Positions 1-8,964 of a DNA stretch of 64,000 nt are shown piece after piece. The DNA is taken from contig NZ_JAGGJW010000008.1 in the NCBI RefSeq assembly GCF_017873175.1, forward strand, positions 62,001 to 126,000, read 5' to 3'. This DNA comes from Neorhizobium petrolearium. GTDB taxonomy: Bacteria; Pseudomonadota; Alphaproteobacteria; Rhizobiales; Rhizobiaceae. Within the stretch, counting starts at the first letter, position 1. Every line of letters starts with the position of its first letter. The position numbers and the translations under genes are program-made. The notes below the pieces were generated by a model. It was not told the DNA's origin, did not search any database, and saw only the letters and a program-made list of their open reading frames with translations.

Positions 1-1704
1 GGCTTGACCGTCGAGGAGGAGCGAGTGCTCGAACGGCACTGGAAGGGTTTCGTCCGTGCCGGCGCGAAGCTGCCGAAGGTCGAGCAAGAGCGGCTTGCGG
101 ATATCAATGAAAAGCTTGCCGGCCTCGGCGCCCGTTTCGGGCAGAATGTGCTGGGCGACGAAAAGAGCTGGTCACTGAAACTTTCCGACGAGGCCAAACT
201 CGACGGCCTGCCGGGATTCCTGCGTGATGCCATGGCGGCCGCAGCTCGGGAGCGGGGCGAGCAGGACGGATATCTGGTGACGCTGTCACGGTCGATTATC
301 GAGCCCTTCCTGACCTTTTCCACCCGCCGCGACCTGCGCGAGCAGGCTTTCAAAGCCTGGGTTGCAAGAGGAGAAAATCCCGGAGAGACCAACAATCTCA
401 GCATCGTGCGCGAGACGCTGGCGCTGAGAGCAGAAAAGGCGAAGCTGCTCGGATATGAGAATTTCGCGGCCTTCAAGCTCGACAACACGATGGCGAAGAC
501 ACCGGAGGCGGTGAATACGCTTCTGCGCCAGGTCTGGGAAAAGGCACGCGCCAAGGCGTTGGAGGAAGAGGCAAGTCTTGGCGGTCTGATCGCCGAGGAG
601 GGCAAGAACCATGAGGTCATGCCCTGGGACTGGCGCCACTATGCGGAAAAGCTCCGCCAGCGGATGTTCGATTTTTCCGAGTCGGAGCTGAAGCCCTATC
701 TGCAGCTCGAAAAGGTGATCGAGGCCTGTTTCGACGTCGCGGAGCGGCTTTTCGGCATCAAGGCGGTCGAGGTGAAGGGGGTTGCCACCTATCACCCTGA
801 CGTGCGGGTGTTCGAAGTCTACGACAAGGATGGTTCGCTGACGGCTCTGTTCCTCGGCGATTATTTCGCACGCTCCTCCAAGCGTTCCGGCGCCTGGATG
901 AGTTCATTCCAGTCGCAGCACAAGCTGACGCTGAAGAACGGCAGGAAGGGTGAGCTGCCGATCATCTACAATGTCTGCAACTTCGCCAAACCCGCCGAAG
1001 TTAAGCCGGCCCTGTTGTCGCTTGATGACGCCAAGACGCTGTTCCACGAATTCGGCCACGCGCTGCACGGCATGTTGTCGGACGTCACCTATCCGTCGGT
1101 TTCCGGCACCGGCGTCGCCCGCGATTTCGTCGAACTACCCTCGCAGCTTTATGAGCATTGGCTGACGGTGCCGGAAATCCTCGAAAAATACGCTGTGCAT
1201 TACGAGACCGGCGCGCCTATGCCGAAGGCCTTGCTGGACAAGGTGCTGGCGGCCCGCACCTTCAACGCCGGATTTGCGACCGTAGAATTCACCTCCTCCG
1301 CGCTGGTCGACATGGCCTTCCATACAGGCGCTCCCGCCGATGATCCGATGGTGGTGCAGAAGCAGGTCCTTGATGGGATCGGCATGCCGGCCTCGATCGT
1401 CATGCGTCATGCGACGCCGCATTTCCAGCACGTGTTTTCCGGCGATGGATATTCGGCCGGCTACTATTCCTACATGTGGTCGGAAGTGCTGGATGCGGAT
1501 GCCTTCTCAGCTTTCGAGGAAACCGGCAACACCTTTGATCCGGTGATGGCCCGCAAGCTCAAGAACAATATCTATTCCGTCGGCGGATCGATCGACCCGG
1601 AAGAGACCTACAAGGCTTTTCGCGGCAAGCTTCCCGACCCGCAGGCCATGCTCAAGAAGAAAGGGTTGGCCATGGTCGAGGAACTTACCGGCAGCGACGC
1701 CTAG
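1..1704 (+). CDS. M3 family oligopeptidase (Dcp/OpdA type), 5'-truncated by window edge
   Basis: Cytoplasmic zinc metallopeptidase of family M3, which cleaves short peptides (peptidyl-dipeptidase or oligopeptidase A activity). The zinc site HEFGH lies at visible residues 348-352, and the third ligand is probably the Glu of DFVELPSQ about 25 residues downstream. The C-terminal part (GYYSYMWSEVLDADAFSAF) is typical of the family. About 566 residues are visible; family members usually have about 680, so roughly 115 N-terminal residues lie before the window. A TTG codon at position 4 is in frame but is not believed to be the true start. Dcp and OpdA cannot be separated from this fragment. Confidence 0.93.
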   Translation, partial: GLTVEEERVLERHWKGFVRAGAKLPKVEQERLADINEKLAGLGARFGQNVLGDEKSWSLKLSDEAKLDGLPGFLRDAMAAAARERGEQDGYLVTLSRSIIEPFLTFSTRRDLREQAFKAWVARGENPGETNNLSIVRETLALRAEKAKLLGYENFAAFKLDNTMAKTPEAVNTLLRQVWEKARAKALEEEASLGGLIAEEGKNHEVMPWDWRHYAEKLRQRMFDFSESELKPYLQLEKVIEACFDVAERLFGIKAVEVKGVATYHPDVRVFEVYDKDGSLTALFLGDYFARSSKRSGAWMSSFQSQHKLTLKNGRKGELPIIYNVCNFAKPAEVKPALLSLDDAKTLFHEFGHALHGMLSDVTYPSVSGTGVARDFVELPSQLYEHWLTVPEILEKYAVHYETGAPMPKALLDKVLAARTFNAGFATVEFTSSALVDMAFHTGAPADDPMVVQKQVLDGIGMPASIVMRHATPHFQHVFSGDGYSAGYYSYMWSEVLDADAFSAFEETGNTFDPVMARKLKNNIYSVGGSIDPEETYKAFRGKLPDPQAMLKKKGLAMVEELTGSDA

Positions 1705-1781
1705 CCGAGCGGCCTTTCGGGGATCATTGCTCCAGCGCCGGGTATGACGGGTTGGCGGCGCCTTTTGGAGTATCTGGCTAC

Positions 1782-1812
1782 CTGTCACATGACTGTCATG
1801 GAACCTTAATAT
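1782..1812 (+). promoter_or_regulatory. Pho box with candidate -10, upstream of ABC importer
   Basis: Two 7-bp direct repeats, CTGTCAC and CTGTCAT, are separated by four bases (1782-1799). This matches the classical PhoB box layout of an 11-bp period. TAATAT follows at 1807-1812 at the distance expected for a -10 element. The spacing implies transcription starting near 1819, which would place the upstream ATG at 1811 outside the transcript. Seen directly: the repeats and hexamer. Inferred: PhoB control and the transcription start. Confidence 0.6.
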
Positions 1813-2827
1813 GCAACCGGCATCGCCCTCATTGATGCCGGCCCCCATGACGTCTCATCTCTCAGCGACCGATGCTGCCGTCTCGACGGCCGCGCTGGAA
1901 TTGCATTATGGCGCGACGCCGGTGCTGAAAGGCATCGACATTTCGCTTTCCAAAGGGAAAACGCTGGCACTGCTTGGCCCTTCCGGTTGCGGCAAGACGA
2001 CCTTGCTGCGGCTGGTCGCCGGATTGCTGGCACCAACCAGGGGCTCTGTCGCGATTGCCGGCCAGGTCGTCGCGGATGCCGCGACCGGCAGTTTCGCGCC
2101 GCCCGAGAAGCGCAATCTCGGCATGGTCTTCCAGGATTACGCGCTCTGGCCGCATCTGACGGTCGGCGGCAATGTCTCTTTTCCGCTCGAAATGCGTGGC
2201 ATCGGCAGGGCGGAGCGACAAAGCCGAACGATGCGGGCACTCGAACGCGTGGGCCTCGCCGCCTATGCCGACCGCCGGCCAAGCGATCTTTCGGGCGGCC
2301 AGCAGCAGCGGGTGGCGATTGCCCGCGCCATCGTCGCCGAACCGCAGCTCATTCTTTTCGATGAGCCTCTTTCAAACCTCGATCGCGAACTGCGAGAGAA
2401 CATGGTCGGCGAGCTTGCCGAACTGATCGCGACTCTCGGATTGACGGCCATCTATGTCACGCATGACCACAGCGAAGCGTTGACGCTTGCCGACGATGTT
2501 GCCGTCATGCGCGGTGGCCTGATCGAGCAGCTCGCCTCTCCGGATGAACTGGTCGAGCGGCCGGCATCGCCGGAAGTGGCGGACTTCCTGCGGCTCGGCG
2601 GCATTGCCGATCTCGAATACCGGGACGGGCTCTGGTTCTTCAAAGGCAGTGATGTGGCATTGCATCCGGGATGCCGGCCGCGCCGGCGCGGCCTCTCGCG
2701 TCCTGATCCCCGTTGCCTCCATCACGCCGGGAGAGATAGCGCCGGGCTGTCTGGCGGCGACCGTGTTGCGTTCGCAATTTCGCGGCGACGGACACCTCGC
2801 GACCGTTTCGCTCGCCGGGCTCGCTAA
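1811..2827 (+). CDS. ABC transporter ATP-binding protein (FbpC/AfuC type), frameshifted in the TOBE region
   Basis: Nucleotide-binding subunit of an ABC importer. Walker A (GPSGCGKTTL), the Q-loop (FQDYALWPHL), the signature (LSGGQQQR), Walker B (LILFDEPLSNLD) and the switch His (YVTHDHSEA) are all intact. After about residue 285 the reading turns into Arg-rich non-homologous sequence, while a TOBE-like sequence continues in another frame. Removing one G from GGG at 2668-2670 joins them (see next entry). Start: ATG 1811 has no clear Shine-Dalgarno sequence and lies upstream of the transcription start predicted from the Pho box; ATG 1847 (MTSHLSATD) is a plausible alternative. It is first in an ATPase / binding protein / permease operon. 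Confidence 0.85.
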   Translation: MQPASPSLMPAPMTSHLSATDAAVSTAALELHYGATPVLKGIDISLSKGKTLALLGPSGCGKTTLLRLVAGLLAPTRGSVAIAGQVVADAATGSFAPPEKRNLGMVFQDYALWPHLTVGGNVSFPLEMRGIGRAERQSRTMRALERVGLAAYADRRPSDLSGGQQQRVAIARAIVAEPQLILFDEPLSNLDRELRENMVGELAELIATLGLTAIYVTHDHSEALTLADDVAVMRGGLIEQLASPDELVERPASPEVADFLRLGGIADLEYRDGLWFFKGSDVALHPGCRPRRRGLSRPDPRCLHHAGRDSAGLSGGDRVAFAISRRRTPRDRFARRAR

Positions 2828-2963
2828 AGTCGAATTGCAGCTGTTGAGCCGTGTCAAGCTGAGGCCGGGAGACGGTATCGGCCTTTCGATCGATCCGGAC
2901 CAGCTCCGCTGGTTCGGCAATAAAGTTCATTCATCCAAAGAGGAGAATTTGGAACATGCTTAA
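2669..2963 (+). pseudogene. Out-of-frame TOBE domain tail of the ABC ATPase
   Basis: In the frame one base over, the DNA encodes HPDAGRAGAASRVLIPVASI (if one G is dropped) and then a TOBE-type beta-strand pattern (LAATVLRSQFRGDGHLATV) up to LRWF. This is what should follow the ATP-binding domain. The frame ends at a TAA that overlaps the start of the next gene by 8 bp, as expected for an intact coupled operon. It is either a single-base insertion in the genome or a homopolymer sequencing error. The ATPase motifs lie upstream of the shift, so the product may retain activity. Confidence 0.7.
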
Positions 2964-3915
2964 GTTATTGAAGAGCATTACTTTCGGCGTCGTCGCTACG
3001 GCGTTGACGGCAGGCGTCGCCCATGCCGACATTACAGTCTACACCGCGGGTCCGCAGAGCCTCATCGACAAGCTGTCGGCCGGCTTCACCAAAGAGACCG
3101 GCATCAAGGTCAACGTCTTCCAGGCCACGACCGGCAAAGTGATGGCGCGTATCGAGGCGGAAGCTTCCAACCCGGTCGTCGACGTTCTGATTTCCGCGTC
3201 CTGGGACACGGCCACCGACTTCGCCAAGCGCGGCTGGCTGCTTGCCTATACCAGCCCGAACGCCGCGAAGGTGCCAGACTTCCTGAAGACCGACACGGCC
3301 GTTGCCCAGGGCATCTCGGCGCTCGGTATCGCCTGGAACACCAAGAGCGGTACGCCGAAGCCGTCCGAATGGGCGGACCTTACCAAGTCGGAATACAAGG
3401 ATCTCGTCAACATTCCGGACCCCGCTCAATCCGGTTCCGCCTTCGAACTCGACGCGGCTCTCGCAAACCAGGACGAATTCAAACTCTTCAAGGACCTGAA
3501 GGCCAATGGCGCGATTATCGCCGGCGCCAATGCTGAAGCCCTGAACCCCGTCCTGCAGGGCGCCAAAGCCGCCGTCTTCGGTGCCGTCGACTACATCACT
3601 TTTGCCGCCAAGGCCAAAGGCGAGAGTGTCGATGTGATCTTTCCGGTTTCCGGCACGGTGATCGCGCCGCGTCCGGCTATGGTCCTCAACTGGTCCAAGC
3701 ATCAGGACGAGGCCAGGAAGTTCATCGACTACATGCTCTCCGACGAGGGGCAGAAGATGGTTGCCGACACGAAGCTCATGCCGGCCCGCACCGATATTCC
3801 CGCCGACAGGCCGCTGATCAGCGACCTGAAGCTGCTGAAGTATGATACCACCGACGTCTACGGCAAGCGCAAGGAAACGCTGGCTGAAATCACCAAGATC
3901 TACGGTGGCAAGTAA
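2956..3915 (+). CDS. ABC transporter periplasmic substrate-binding protein (FbpA/AfuA-like)
   Basis: Exported solute-binding protein of 319 aa. The signal peptide is residues 1-24, with AHA-D cleavage; the mature protein begins DITVYTAGPQSL, the usual start of the Fe(III)/2-aminoethylphosphonate/sugar-phosphate-binding cluster. A good AGGAG ribosome site precedes the ATG. The family includes true ferric binders and AfuA-type proteins shown in other bacteria to bind hexose phosphates. I do not see the paired-Tyr YY motif of classical FbpA near the C-terminus, and the Pho box upstream argues for a phosphorylated ligand. The ligand remains undetermined. Confidence 0.88.
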   Translation: MLKLLKSITFGVVATALTAGVAHADITVYTAGPQSLIDKLSAGFTKETGIKVNVFQATTGKVMARIEAEASNPVVDVLISASWDTATDFAKRGWLLAYTSPNAAKVPDFLKTDTAVAQGISALGIAWNTKSGTPKPSEWADLTKSEYKDLVNIPDPAQSGSAFELDAALANQDEFKLFKDLKANGAIIAGANAEALNPVLQGAKAAVFGAVDYITFAAKAKGESVDVIFPVSGTVIAPRPAMVLNWSKHQDEARKFIDYMLSDEGQKMVADTKLMPARTDIPADRPLISDLKLLKYDTTDVYGKRKETLAEITKIYGGK

Positions 3916-3926
3916 GGAACGGTCGG

Positions 3927-5609
3927 ATGAAGGTGAACGGCGGCATCGGCGGCGCGGCTCCGGTTGCCTGGCTCGCAATCGCGGGACTGATCGTCATCGT
4001 CGCCATTCCCTTCATTGCCGTGGCGCTGCAGGGAATTTTCCCCTATCTCGGACAGGGCTCGTTCGCGGGCCCTTTCTCCTCCTTCATCGCGACGTTGGGT
4101 GACGGTGCGCTGATCGGCATGGCCGCAAATACCGTGCTGCTCGGTGGTTGCGTGGTGCTTGCTTCGGCACTGATTGCCGTTCCTCTCGGGGTTTTCCGGG
4201 CACTCTACCGCATCCCCTTGGCACCGGTCTGGGATGTGTTGTTGCTCGTGCCCTTCATGATCCCGCCTTATATTGCGACGCTTGGCTGGATCATGACCTT
4301 GCAGCCGCGGGGATACCTGCAGCAGCTTGCAGGCTTCAATCTCGCGCCCTTCCTTTTCTCGCTGTTCGGCATGACGCTGGTCATGACGTTCAACACGTTT
4401 CCGGTCGTCTATTTCGCGGTGTCGCGCACCGTTGAGGCGGTGGGAGCTCGCTATGCGGATGTCGGCCGGGTGTTCGGCGCAACGCCGGCTCGCGCTTTCT
4501 GGCGGATCACGCTGCCGCTTTCGGCGCCCGGGCTCGCCGCGAGTCTCATGCTCGTTTTCGCCGCGGCCATCGAGGAATACGGCACGCCGGCGGCGCTTGG
4601 TCGGCGCGCCGGTTTCCAGGTGCTCGTGACGGGCATCGATCTCAGGATCACCGATTGGCCGATCGATTTACCGGGCGCGGCACTCCTGTCGATCCTGCTT
4701 GTCGCCATGTCGCTGGTGACGTTCCTGGCGCAGCGTTGGATTCTCGCGCGGCGCTCGTATCAGACGGTCGGCGGCAAGCCGACGGCGAAGGACAAGCGCC
4801 CGCTTGGGGCGCTGAAAATCCCCGTCATGATCGCATTTGCCGTCGTGGCGTTCCTGGCGACGGGCGTGCCGCTTCTCGCAATCCTGTCAACGGCGCTGTC
4901 ACGGACCATTTCCGGCGGACTGGCGCTAGACAATATCAGTTTCGACAACTTCGAATCCGTCTTCAGCAACAGCGCCGGTGCGCTGGTGGCTCTCGCCAAC
5001 AGCTTCTCGCTTGGCATCGGCACGGCGTTGATCACCGGCCTTATCGGCGTGATGGCCGCCTATACGGTGGTGAAGACGAAGATTCCGGGCCGTATGACCA
5101 TCGATATCATGACCATCCTGCCGAATGCCCTGCCGGGCATCGTTGTGGCTGTGGGCCTGATCCTCGCCTGGAACATGCCCTGGCTGCCGGCGACGCCCTA
5201 CAACACCGCCTTCATCCTGCTGCTCGCTTATTGCTGCATCCTGTTGCCACAGCCGGTGCGCTATACGACGGCGGCATTCCAGCAGATCGGCGATAATCTG
5301 GAGGCGGCGGCGCGCGTCTTCGGCGCGAGCAGTTTTACGGCCTTCCGCCGCATCCTTCTGCCGCTCGTCTTCCCGAGCCTCGCTTCCGCCATGCTGCTCG
5401 TCTTTGCGCTCGCCTCGCGCGAACTGGTCGCCTCTGTTGTCGTCGCCCCGGTCGGCATGCAGACGATTGCGACCTTCATCTGGCGGCAATTCGAGCAGGG
5501 TTCGATCGGGCTCGGGATGGCCATGGCCTTCATTGCCATCCTGATCACCACCCTTCTGCCGCTTCTTCTGCTGACGCTCCTGAGGCGCAGCGGCCTCGTG
5601 GCGGAGTAA
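3927..5609 (+). CDS. ABC transporter permease, fused two-domain (FbpB/AfuB type)
   Basis: Inner-membrane permease of 560 aa built from two tandem permease domains, roughly 1-275 and 290-560, with about 12 membrane segments. Each half has an EAA-type coupling loop: VGRVFGATPARAFWRITLPL in the first and ARVFGASSFTAFRRILLPLV in the second. These loops dock on the ATPase subunit. The fusion is characteristic of iron/AfuB-type importers. The gene follows the binding-protein gene by 11 bp, so the three form one operon. No obvious intrinsic terminator follows. Confidence 0.92.
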   Translation: MKVNGGIGGAAPVAWLAIAGLIVIVAIPFIAVALQGIFPYLGQGSFAGPFSSFIATLGDGALIGMAANTVLLGGCVVLASALIAVPLGVFRALYRIPLAPVWDVLLLVPFMIPPYIATLGWIMTLQPRGYLQQLAGFNLAPFLFSLFGMTLVMTFNTFPVVYFAVSRTVEAVGARYADVGRVFGATPARAFWRITLPLSAPGLAASLMLVFAAAIEEYGTPAALGRRAGFQVLVTGIDLRITDWPIDLPGAALLSILLVAMSLVTFLAQRWILARRSYQTVGGKPTAKDKRPLGALKIPVMIAFAVVAFLATGVPLLAILSTALSRTISGGLALDNISFDNFESVFSNSAGALVALANSFSLGIGTALITGLIGVMAAYTVVKTKIPGRMTIDIMTILPNALPGIVVAVGLILAWNMPWLPATPYNTAFILLLAYCCILLPQPVRYTTAAFQQIGDNLEAAARVFGASSFTAFRRILLPLVFPSLASAMLLVFALASRELVASVVVAPVGMQTIATFIWRQFEQGSIGLGMAMAFIAILITTLLPLLLLTLLRRSGLVAE

Positions 5610-5741
5610 CCGTGTTCGCCGCCCTTAATTGCAATTGTAACCGCATCCCCTTTCGCGAATGCGAAAAAAAGGATATGAGCCCGCCAACGAAATTTGGCGC
5701 GTCCTCCCGTTCATCGCGCCGCAGCCTCAGAGATCTTGAAT

Positions 5742-7559
5742 ATGGCACTTCGCAACATCGCGATCATCGCGCACGTTGACCATGGGAAAACGACCCTGGT
5801 TGACGAACTTCTGAAACAGTCCGGCTCGTTCCGTGAAAACCAGCGCGTCGCCGAACGCGTTATGGATTCGAACGATCTGGAAAAGGAACGCGGCATCACC
5901 ATTCTCGCCAAGGCAACTTCGGTTGAATGGAAGGGTGTCCGTATCAATATCGTCGACACGCCCGGCCACGCCGACTTCGGCGGTGAGGTCGAGCGTATCC
6001 TCTCGATGGTGGATGGAGCGATCGTCCTCGTCGATGCGTCCGAAGGCCCTATGCCGCAGACCAAGTTCGTGGTCGGCAAGGCGCTGAAGGTCGGCCTTCG
6101 CCCGATTGTCGCGATCAACAAGATCGACCGCCCGGACGGCCGCCATGAAGAAGTCATCAACGAGGTTTTCGACCTGTTCGCCAATCTCGATGCGACCGAC
6201 GAGCAGCTCGATTTCCCGATCCTGTACGGTTCCGGTCGTGACGGCTGGATGAACTACAATCCGGAAGGCCCGAAGGACGAAGGTCTCGCGCCGCTGCTGG
6301 ACCTGGTTCTGAAGCATGTTCCGGGGCCGACGGTCGAAGAAGGTCCGTTCCGGATGATCGGTACCATCCTTGAAGCCAACCCCTTCCTCGGTCGCATCAT
6401 CACCGGCCGCATCGCTTCCGGGTCGATCAAGCCGAACCAAAGCGTCAAGGTTCTCGGCCAGGACGGCAAATTGATCGAAACCGGTCGCATTTCCAAGATT
6501 CTTGCCTTCCGCGGGATTGAGCGTCAGCCGATCGAGGATGCACAGGCAGGCGACATCGTTGCGATCGCCGGCCTCTCCAAAGGCACCGTGGCCGATACTT
6601 TCTGTGACCCCTCGGTCACGGAAGCCATGAAGGCCCAGCCGATCGATCCGCCGACCGTAACGATGTCCTTCATCGTCAACGATTCACCGCTCGCCGGCAC
6701 GGAAGGCGACAAGGTAACCTCGCGCGTCATCCGCGACCGCCTTTTCAAGGAGGCGGAAGGCAATGTGGCGCTGAAGATCGAGGAAGCCGAAGGCAAGGAT
6801 TCGTTCTTCGTCTCCGGCCGCGGCGAATTGCAGCTTGCCGTCCTGATCGAGACCATGCGTCGGGAGGGTTTCGAACTGGCCGTATCGCGTCCGCGCGTCG
6901 TCATGCACAAGGACGAATCCGGCAACCTCATGGAGCCGATCGAAGAAGTCGTCATCGATGTGGATGAGGAGCATTCGGGCGTCGTCGTGCAGAAGATGTC
7001 CGAGCGCAAGGCCGAGATGGTCGAGCTGCGGCCTTCGGGCGGCAACCGTCTGCGCCTGCGTTTCTATGCTCCCACCCGCGGCCTGATCGGCTACCAATCG
7101 GAACTGCTGACCGATACGCGCGGCACGGCGATCATGAACCGTTTGTTCCATGATTATCAGCCTTACAAGGGACCGATCGGCGGCCGCGTCAATGGCGTGC
7201 TTCTGTCGAACGGTTCCGGTGAAGCCGTGGCTTATGCCATGTTCAATCTGGAAGATCGCGGTCCGATGATCATCGAACCGGGCGAAAAGGTCTACCAGGG
7301 CATGATCATCGGCATTCACAGCCGCGACAACGACCTGGAAGTGAACGTGCTGAAGGGCAAGCAGCTCACCAACATCCGCGCCGCCGGCAAGGACGAGGCG
7401 GTGAAGCTCACTCCGCCGATCCGCATGACCCTCGACCGCGCGCTCTCCTGGATCCAGGACGACGAGCTGATGGAAGTGACTCCGAAATCGATCCGTCTGC
7501 GCAAGATGTATCTCGATCCGAATGATCGCAAGCGCTACGAAAAGTCCAAGATCGCTTGA
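5742..7559 (+). CDS. typA: Translational GTPase TypA/BipA
   Basis: Ribosome-associated GTPase of the EF-G/LepA superfamily, involved in stress adaptation and 50S assembly. G1 is AHVDHGKTT (residues 10-18), G3 is DTPGHADFGGEVERI, and G4 is NKIDRPDGR. Domain 2, the EF-G-like domains and the BipA-specific C-terminus (IRLRKMYLDPNDRKR) follow. Length is 606 aa, normal for the family. The ATG beginning MALRNIAIIAHVDHG was chosen over an upstream in-frame codon at 5694 because it matches the family N-terminus. It is a single gene followed by a strong terminator. Confidence 0.97.
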   Translation: MALRNIAIIAHVDHGKTTLVDELLKQSGSFRENQRVAERVMDSNDLEKERGITILAKATSVEWKGVRINIVDTPGHADFGGEVERILSMVDGAIVLVDASEGPMPQTKFVVGKALKVGLRPIVAINKIDRPDGRHEEVINEVFDLFANLDATDEQLDFPILYGSGRDGWMNYNPEGPKDEGLAPLLDLVLKHVPGPTVEEGPFRMIGTILEANPFLGRIITGRIASGSIKPNQSVKVLGQDGKLIETGRISKILAFRGIERQPIEDAQAGDIVAIAGLSKGTVADTFCDPSVTEAMKAQPIDPPTVTMSFIVNDSPLAGTEGDKVTSRVIRDRLFKEAEGNVALKIEEAEGKDSFFVSGRGELQLAVLIETMRREGFELAVSRPRVVMHKDESGNLMEPIEEVVIDVDEEHSGVVVQKMSERKAEMVELRPSGGNRLRLRFYAPTRGLIGYQSELLTDTRGTAIMNRLFHDYQPYKGPIGGRVNGVLLSNGSGEAVAYAMFNLEDRGPMIIEPGEKVYQGMIIGIHSRDNDLEVNVLKGKQLTNIRAAGKDEAVKLTPPIRMTLDRALSWIQDDELMEVTPKSIRLRKMYLDPNDRKRYEKSKIA

Positions 7560-7586
7560 TTTCATAGCTGTTTGAACCTTCCAGAG

Positions 7587-7612
7587 CCCCGGCAGCGATG
7601 CCGGGGTTTTTT
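7587..7612 (+). terminator. Intrinsic terminator after typA
   Basis: A perfect 8-bp stem, CCCCGGCA / TGCCGGGG, with a 4-nt GCGA loop is followed directly by six T. It lies 28 bp after the typA stop. Confidence 0.92.
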
Positions 7613-7647
7613 CTGTGTCTTCGCAGCGGCTAGACTTGTGACAAAGG

Positions 7648-7663
7648 TTAAAAACACGTTAAC
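7648..7663. promoter_or_regulatory. Candidate CtrA binding site
   Basis: TTAA-N7-TTAAC, the full consensus of the alphaproteobacterial cell-cycle regulator CtrA, lies between the typA terminator and the GNAT gene, about 97 bp before that gene's start. In G+C-rich DNA this pattern is rare by chance. Binding is inferred. Confidence 0.45.
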
Positions 7664-7759
7664 GTCTTCTTGTCGTCCACATGAAAGGTCTGTGGGCAAA
7701 TCGCCCTACACCCAATGGTGAAATGGCGGATGGACCACGACAGGGCTTAAAGTAGCGTT

Positions 7760-8266
7760 ATGAAAACGTTGTCGATCGATGTCCGCCGGGCGGAACCGGA
7801 AGACGCAAGAGCCATCTCGGAGGCGCACCGTGAGGCATGGACTCAGGCTTATGCCGGGCTCATTCCTTACAAGCCGCTGACGCAGATGCTGGAGCGCCGG
7901 GGCGAAGCCTGGTGGCGCAAGGCTACACGTGGTCCCGCAACGCTGCTAGTCCTTGATGTCGCCGGTGCCATTGCCGGTTATGCGACAATCGGGCTGAACC
8001 GGGCACGCGCCCTGCCCTATGACGGCGAGGTTTACGAAATCTACCTGCGGCCCGAATTCCAGGGGATCGGGCTTGGGAGACGCCTGTTTGGCGAGAGCCG
8101 GCGGTTGCTGAGATCGCTTGGCTGCGAAGGCCTCGTGGTCTGGTGCCTCGAAGACAGCGAGCATGCGGCGAGTTTCTTCCGCCGGCATGGCGGAGCGGAT
8201 GTCGCTGAAGGCATGGAGGATTTCGACGGCACGCAGCTTCGCAAGATCGGCTTCGTCTGGCCCTGA
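7760..8266 (+). CDS. GNAT family N-acetyltransferase
   Basis: Acyl-CoA-dependent acetyltransferase of 168 aa with one GNAT domain. The opening VRRAEPEDARAISEAHREAW is the usual beta1-alpha1 region, and RPEFQGIGLGRRLF is motif A (Q/RxxGxG/A), which binds the CoA pyrophosphate. The substrate cannot be deduced. The gene stands alone behind a typical AT-richer promoter stretch containing a CtrA-type site, and ppa follows after 151 bp. Confidence 0.85.
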   Translation: MKTLSIDVRRAEPEDARAISEAHREAWTQAYAGLIPYKPLTQMLERRGEAWWRKATRGPATLLVLDVAGAIAGYATIGLNRARALPYDGEVYEIYLRPEFQGIGLGRRLFGESRRLLRSLGCEGLVVWCLEDSEHAASFFRRHGGADVAEGMEDFDGTQLRKIGFVWP

Positions 8267-8417
8267 TCAGCCGCACTACTGCCACTTTCTTAATTTTAGT
8301 GATTTCTAATTTTATAGCTGGTGCCGGGAGTTAACAATCCTCCCAAAGCCTTGTTGCTTTGCAGCATGATTCCCGCTATCGACGGATACCTTTGTCGAAC
8401 CTGACCCGAGGAAAAGA

Positions 8418-8954
8418 ATGCGTATCGATGCGATTTCCGTTGGCAAGAATCCGCCAGACGACGTCAACGTCATTGTCGAGGTGCCGGTAGGCGGCCATCC
8501 GATCAAATACGAGATGGACAAGGAAGCCGGTGCGCTTATTGTCGACCGTTTCCTCTACACGCCGATGACCTATCCGGGTAACTACGGCTTCGTGCCGCAC
8601 ACGCTGTCGGAAGACGGCGATCCGATCGACGTCCTCATCTGCAATACCCGCCCGCTGGTTCCGGGCTGCGTCATCAACGTCCGGCCGATCGGTGTCATGG
8701 TGATGGAAGACGATGGCGGCAAGGACGAGAAGATTCTCGCCGTGCCGGTGCCGAAGCTGACACGCCGCTATGACAAGATAGCCAACTATTCGGATCTGCC
8801 GGAAATCACGCTGAAGCAGATCGAGCACTTTTTCGAGCACTACAAGGATCTCGAGCCCGGCAAGTGGGTGAAGATCGGCGGCTGGCAGGATGTCGGCGTC
8901 GCGAAGAAGCTGATCCTCGAGGCCGTCGATCGTTTCAATGCGCAGAAGAAGTAA
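8418..8954 (+). CDS. ppa: Inorganic pyrophosphatase (family I)
   Basis: Cytoplasmic Mg2+-dependent enzyme that hydrolyses PPi to two Pi and pulls biosynthetic reactions forward. The signature DGDPIDVLI supplies three of the metal-binding Asp residues, and NYGFVPHTL and KW near the C-terminus are also family landmarks. Length is 178 aa, standard for bacterial family I. A strong AGGAAAAGA ribosome site precedes the ATG. The TAA stop is one end of a small palindrome (TAAGC-N6-GCTTA) whose other end is the TAA stop of the convergent DUF167 gene. Confidence 0.97.
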   Translation: MRIDAISVGKNPPDDVNVIVEVPVGGHPIKYEMDKEAGALIVDRFLYTPMTYPGNYGFVPHTLSEDGDPIDVLICNTRPLVPGCVINVRPIGVMVMEDDGGKDEKILAVPVPKLTRRYDKIANYSDLPEITLKQIEHFFEHYKDLEPGKWVKIGGWQDVGVAKKLILEAVDRFNAQKK

Positions 8955-8964
8955 GCTGTCAGGC

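Noticed and set aside
5650-5673. Hairpin TTTCGC-GAAT-GCGAAA near the typA start as a terminator
   Set aside because: It is followed by A, not T, on the plus strand, and no minus-strand gene ends there.
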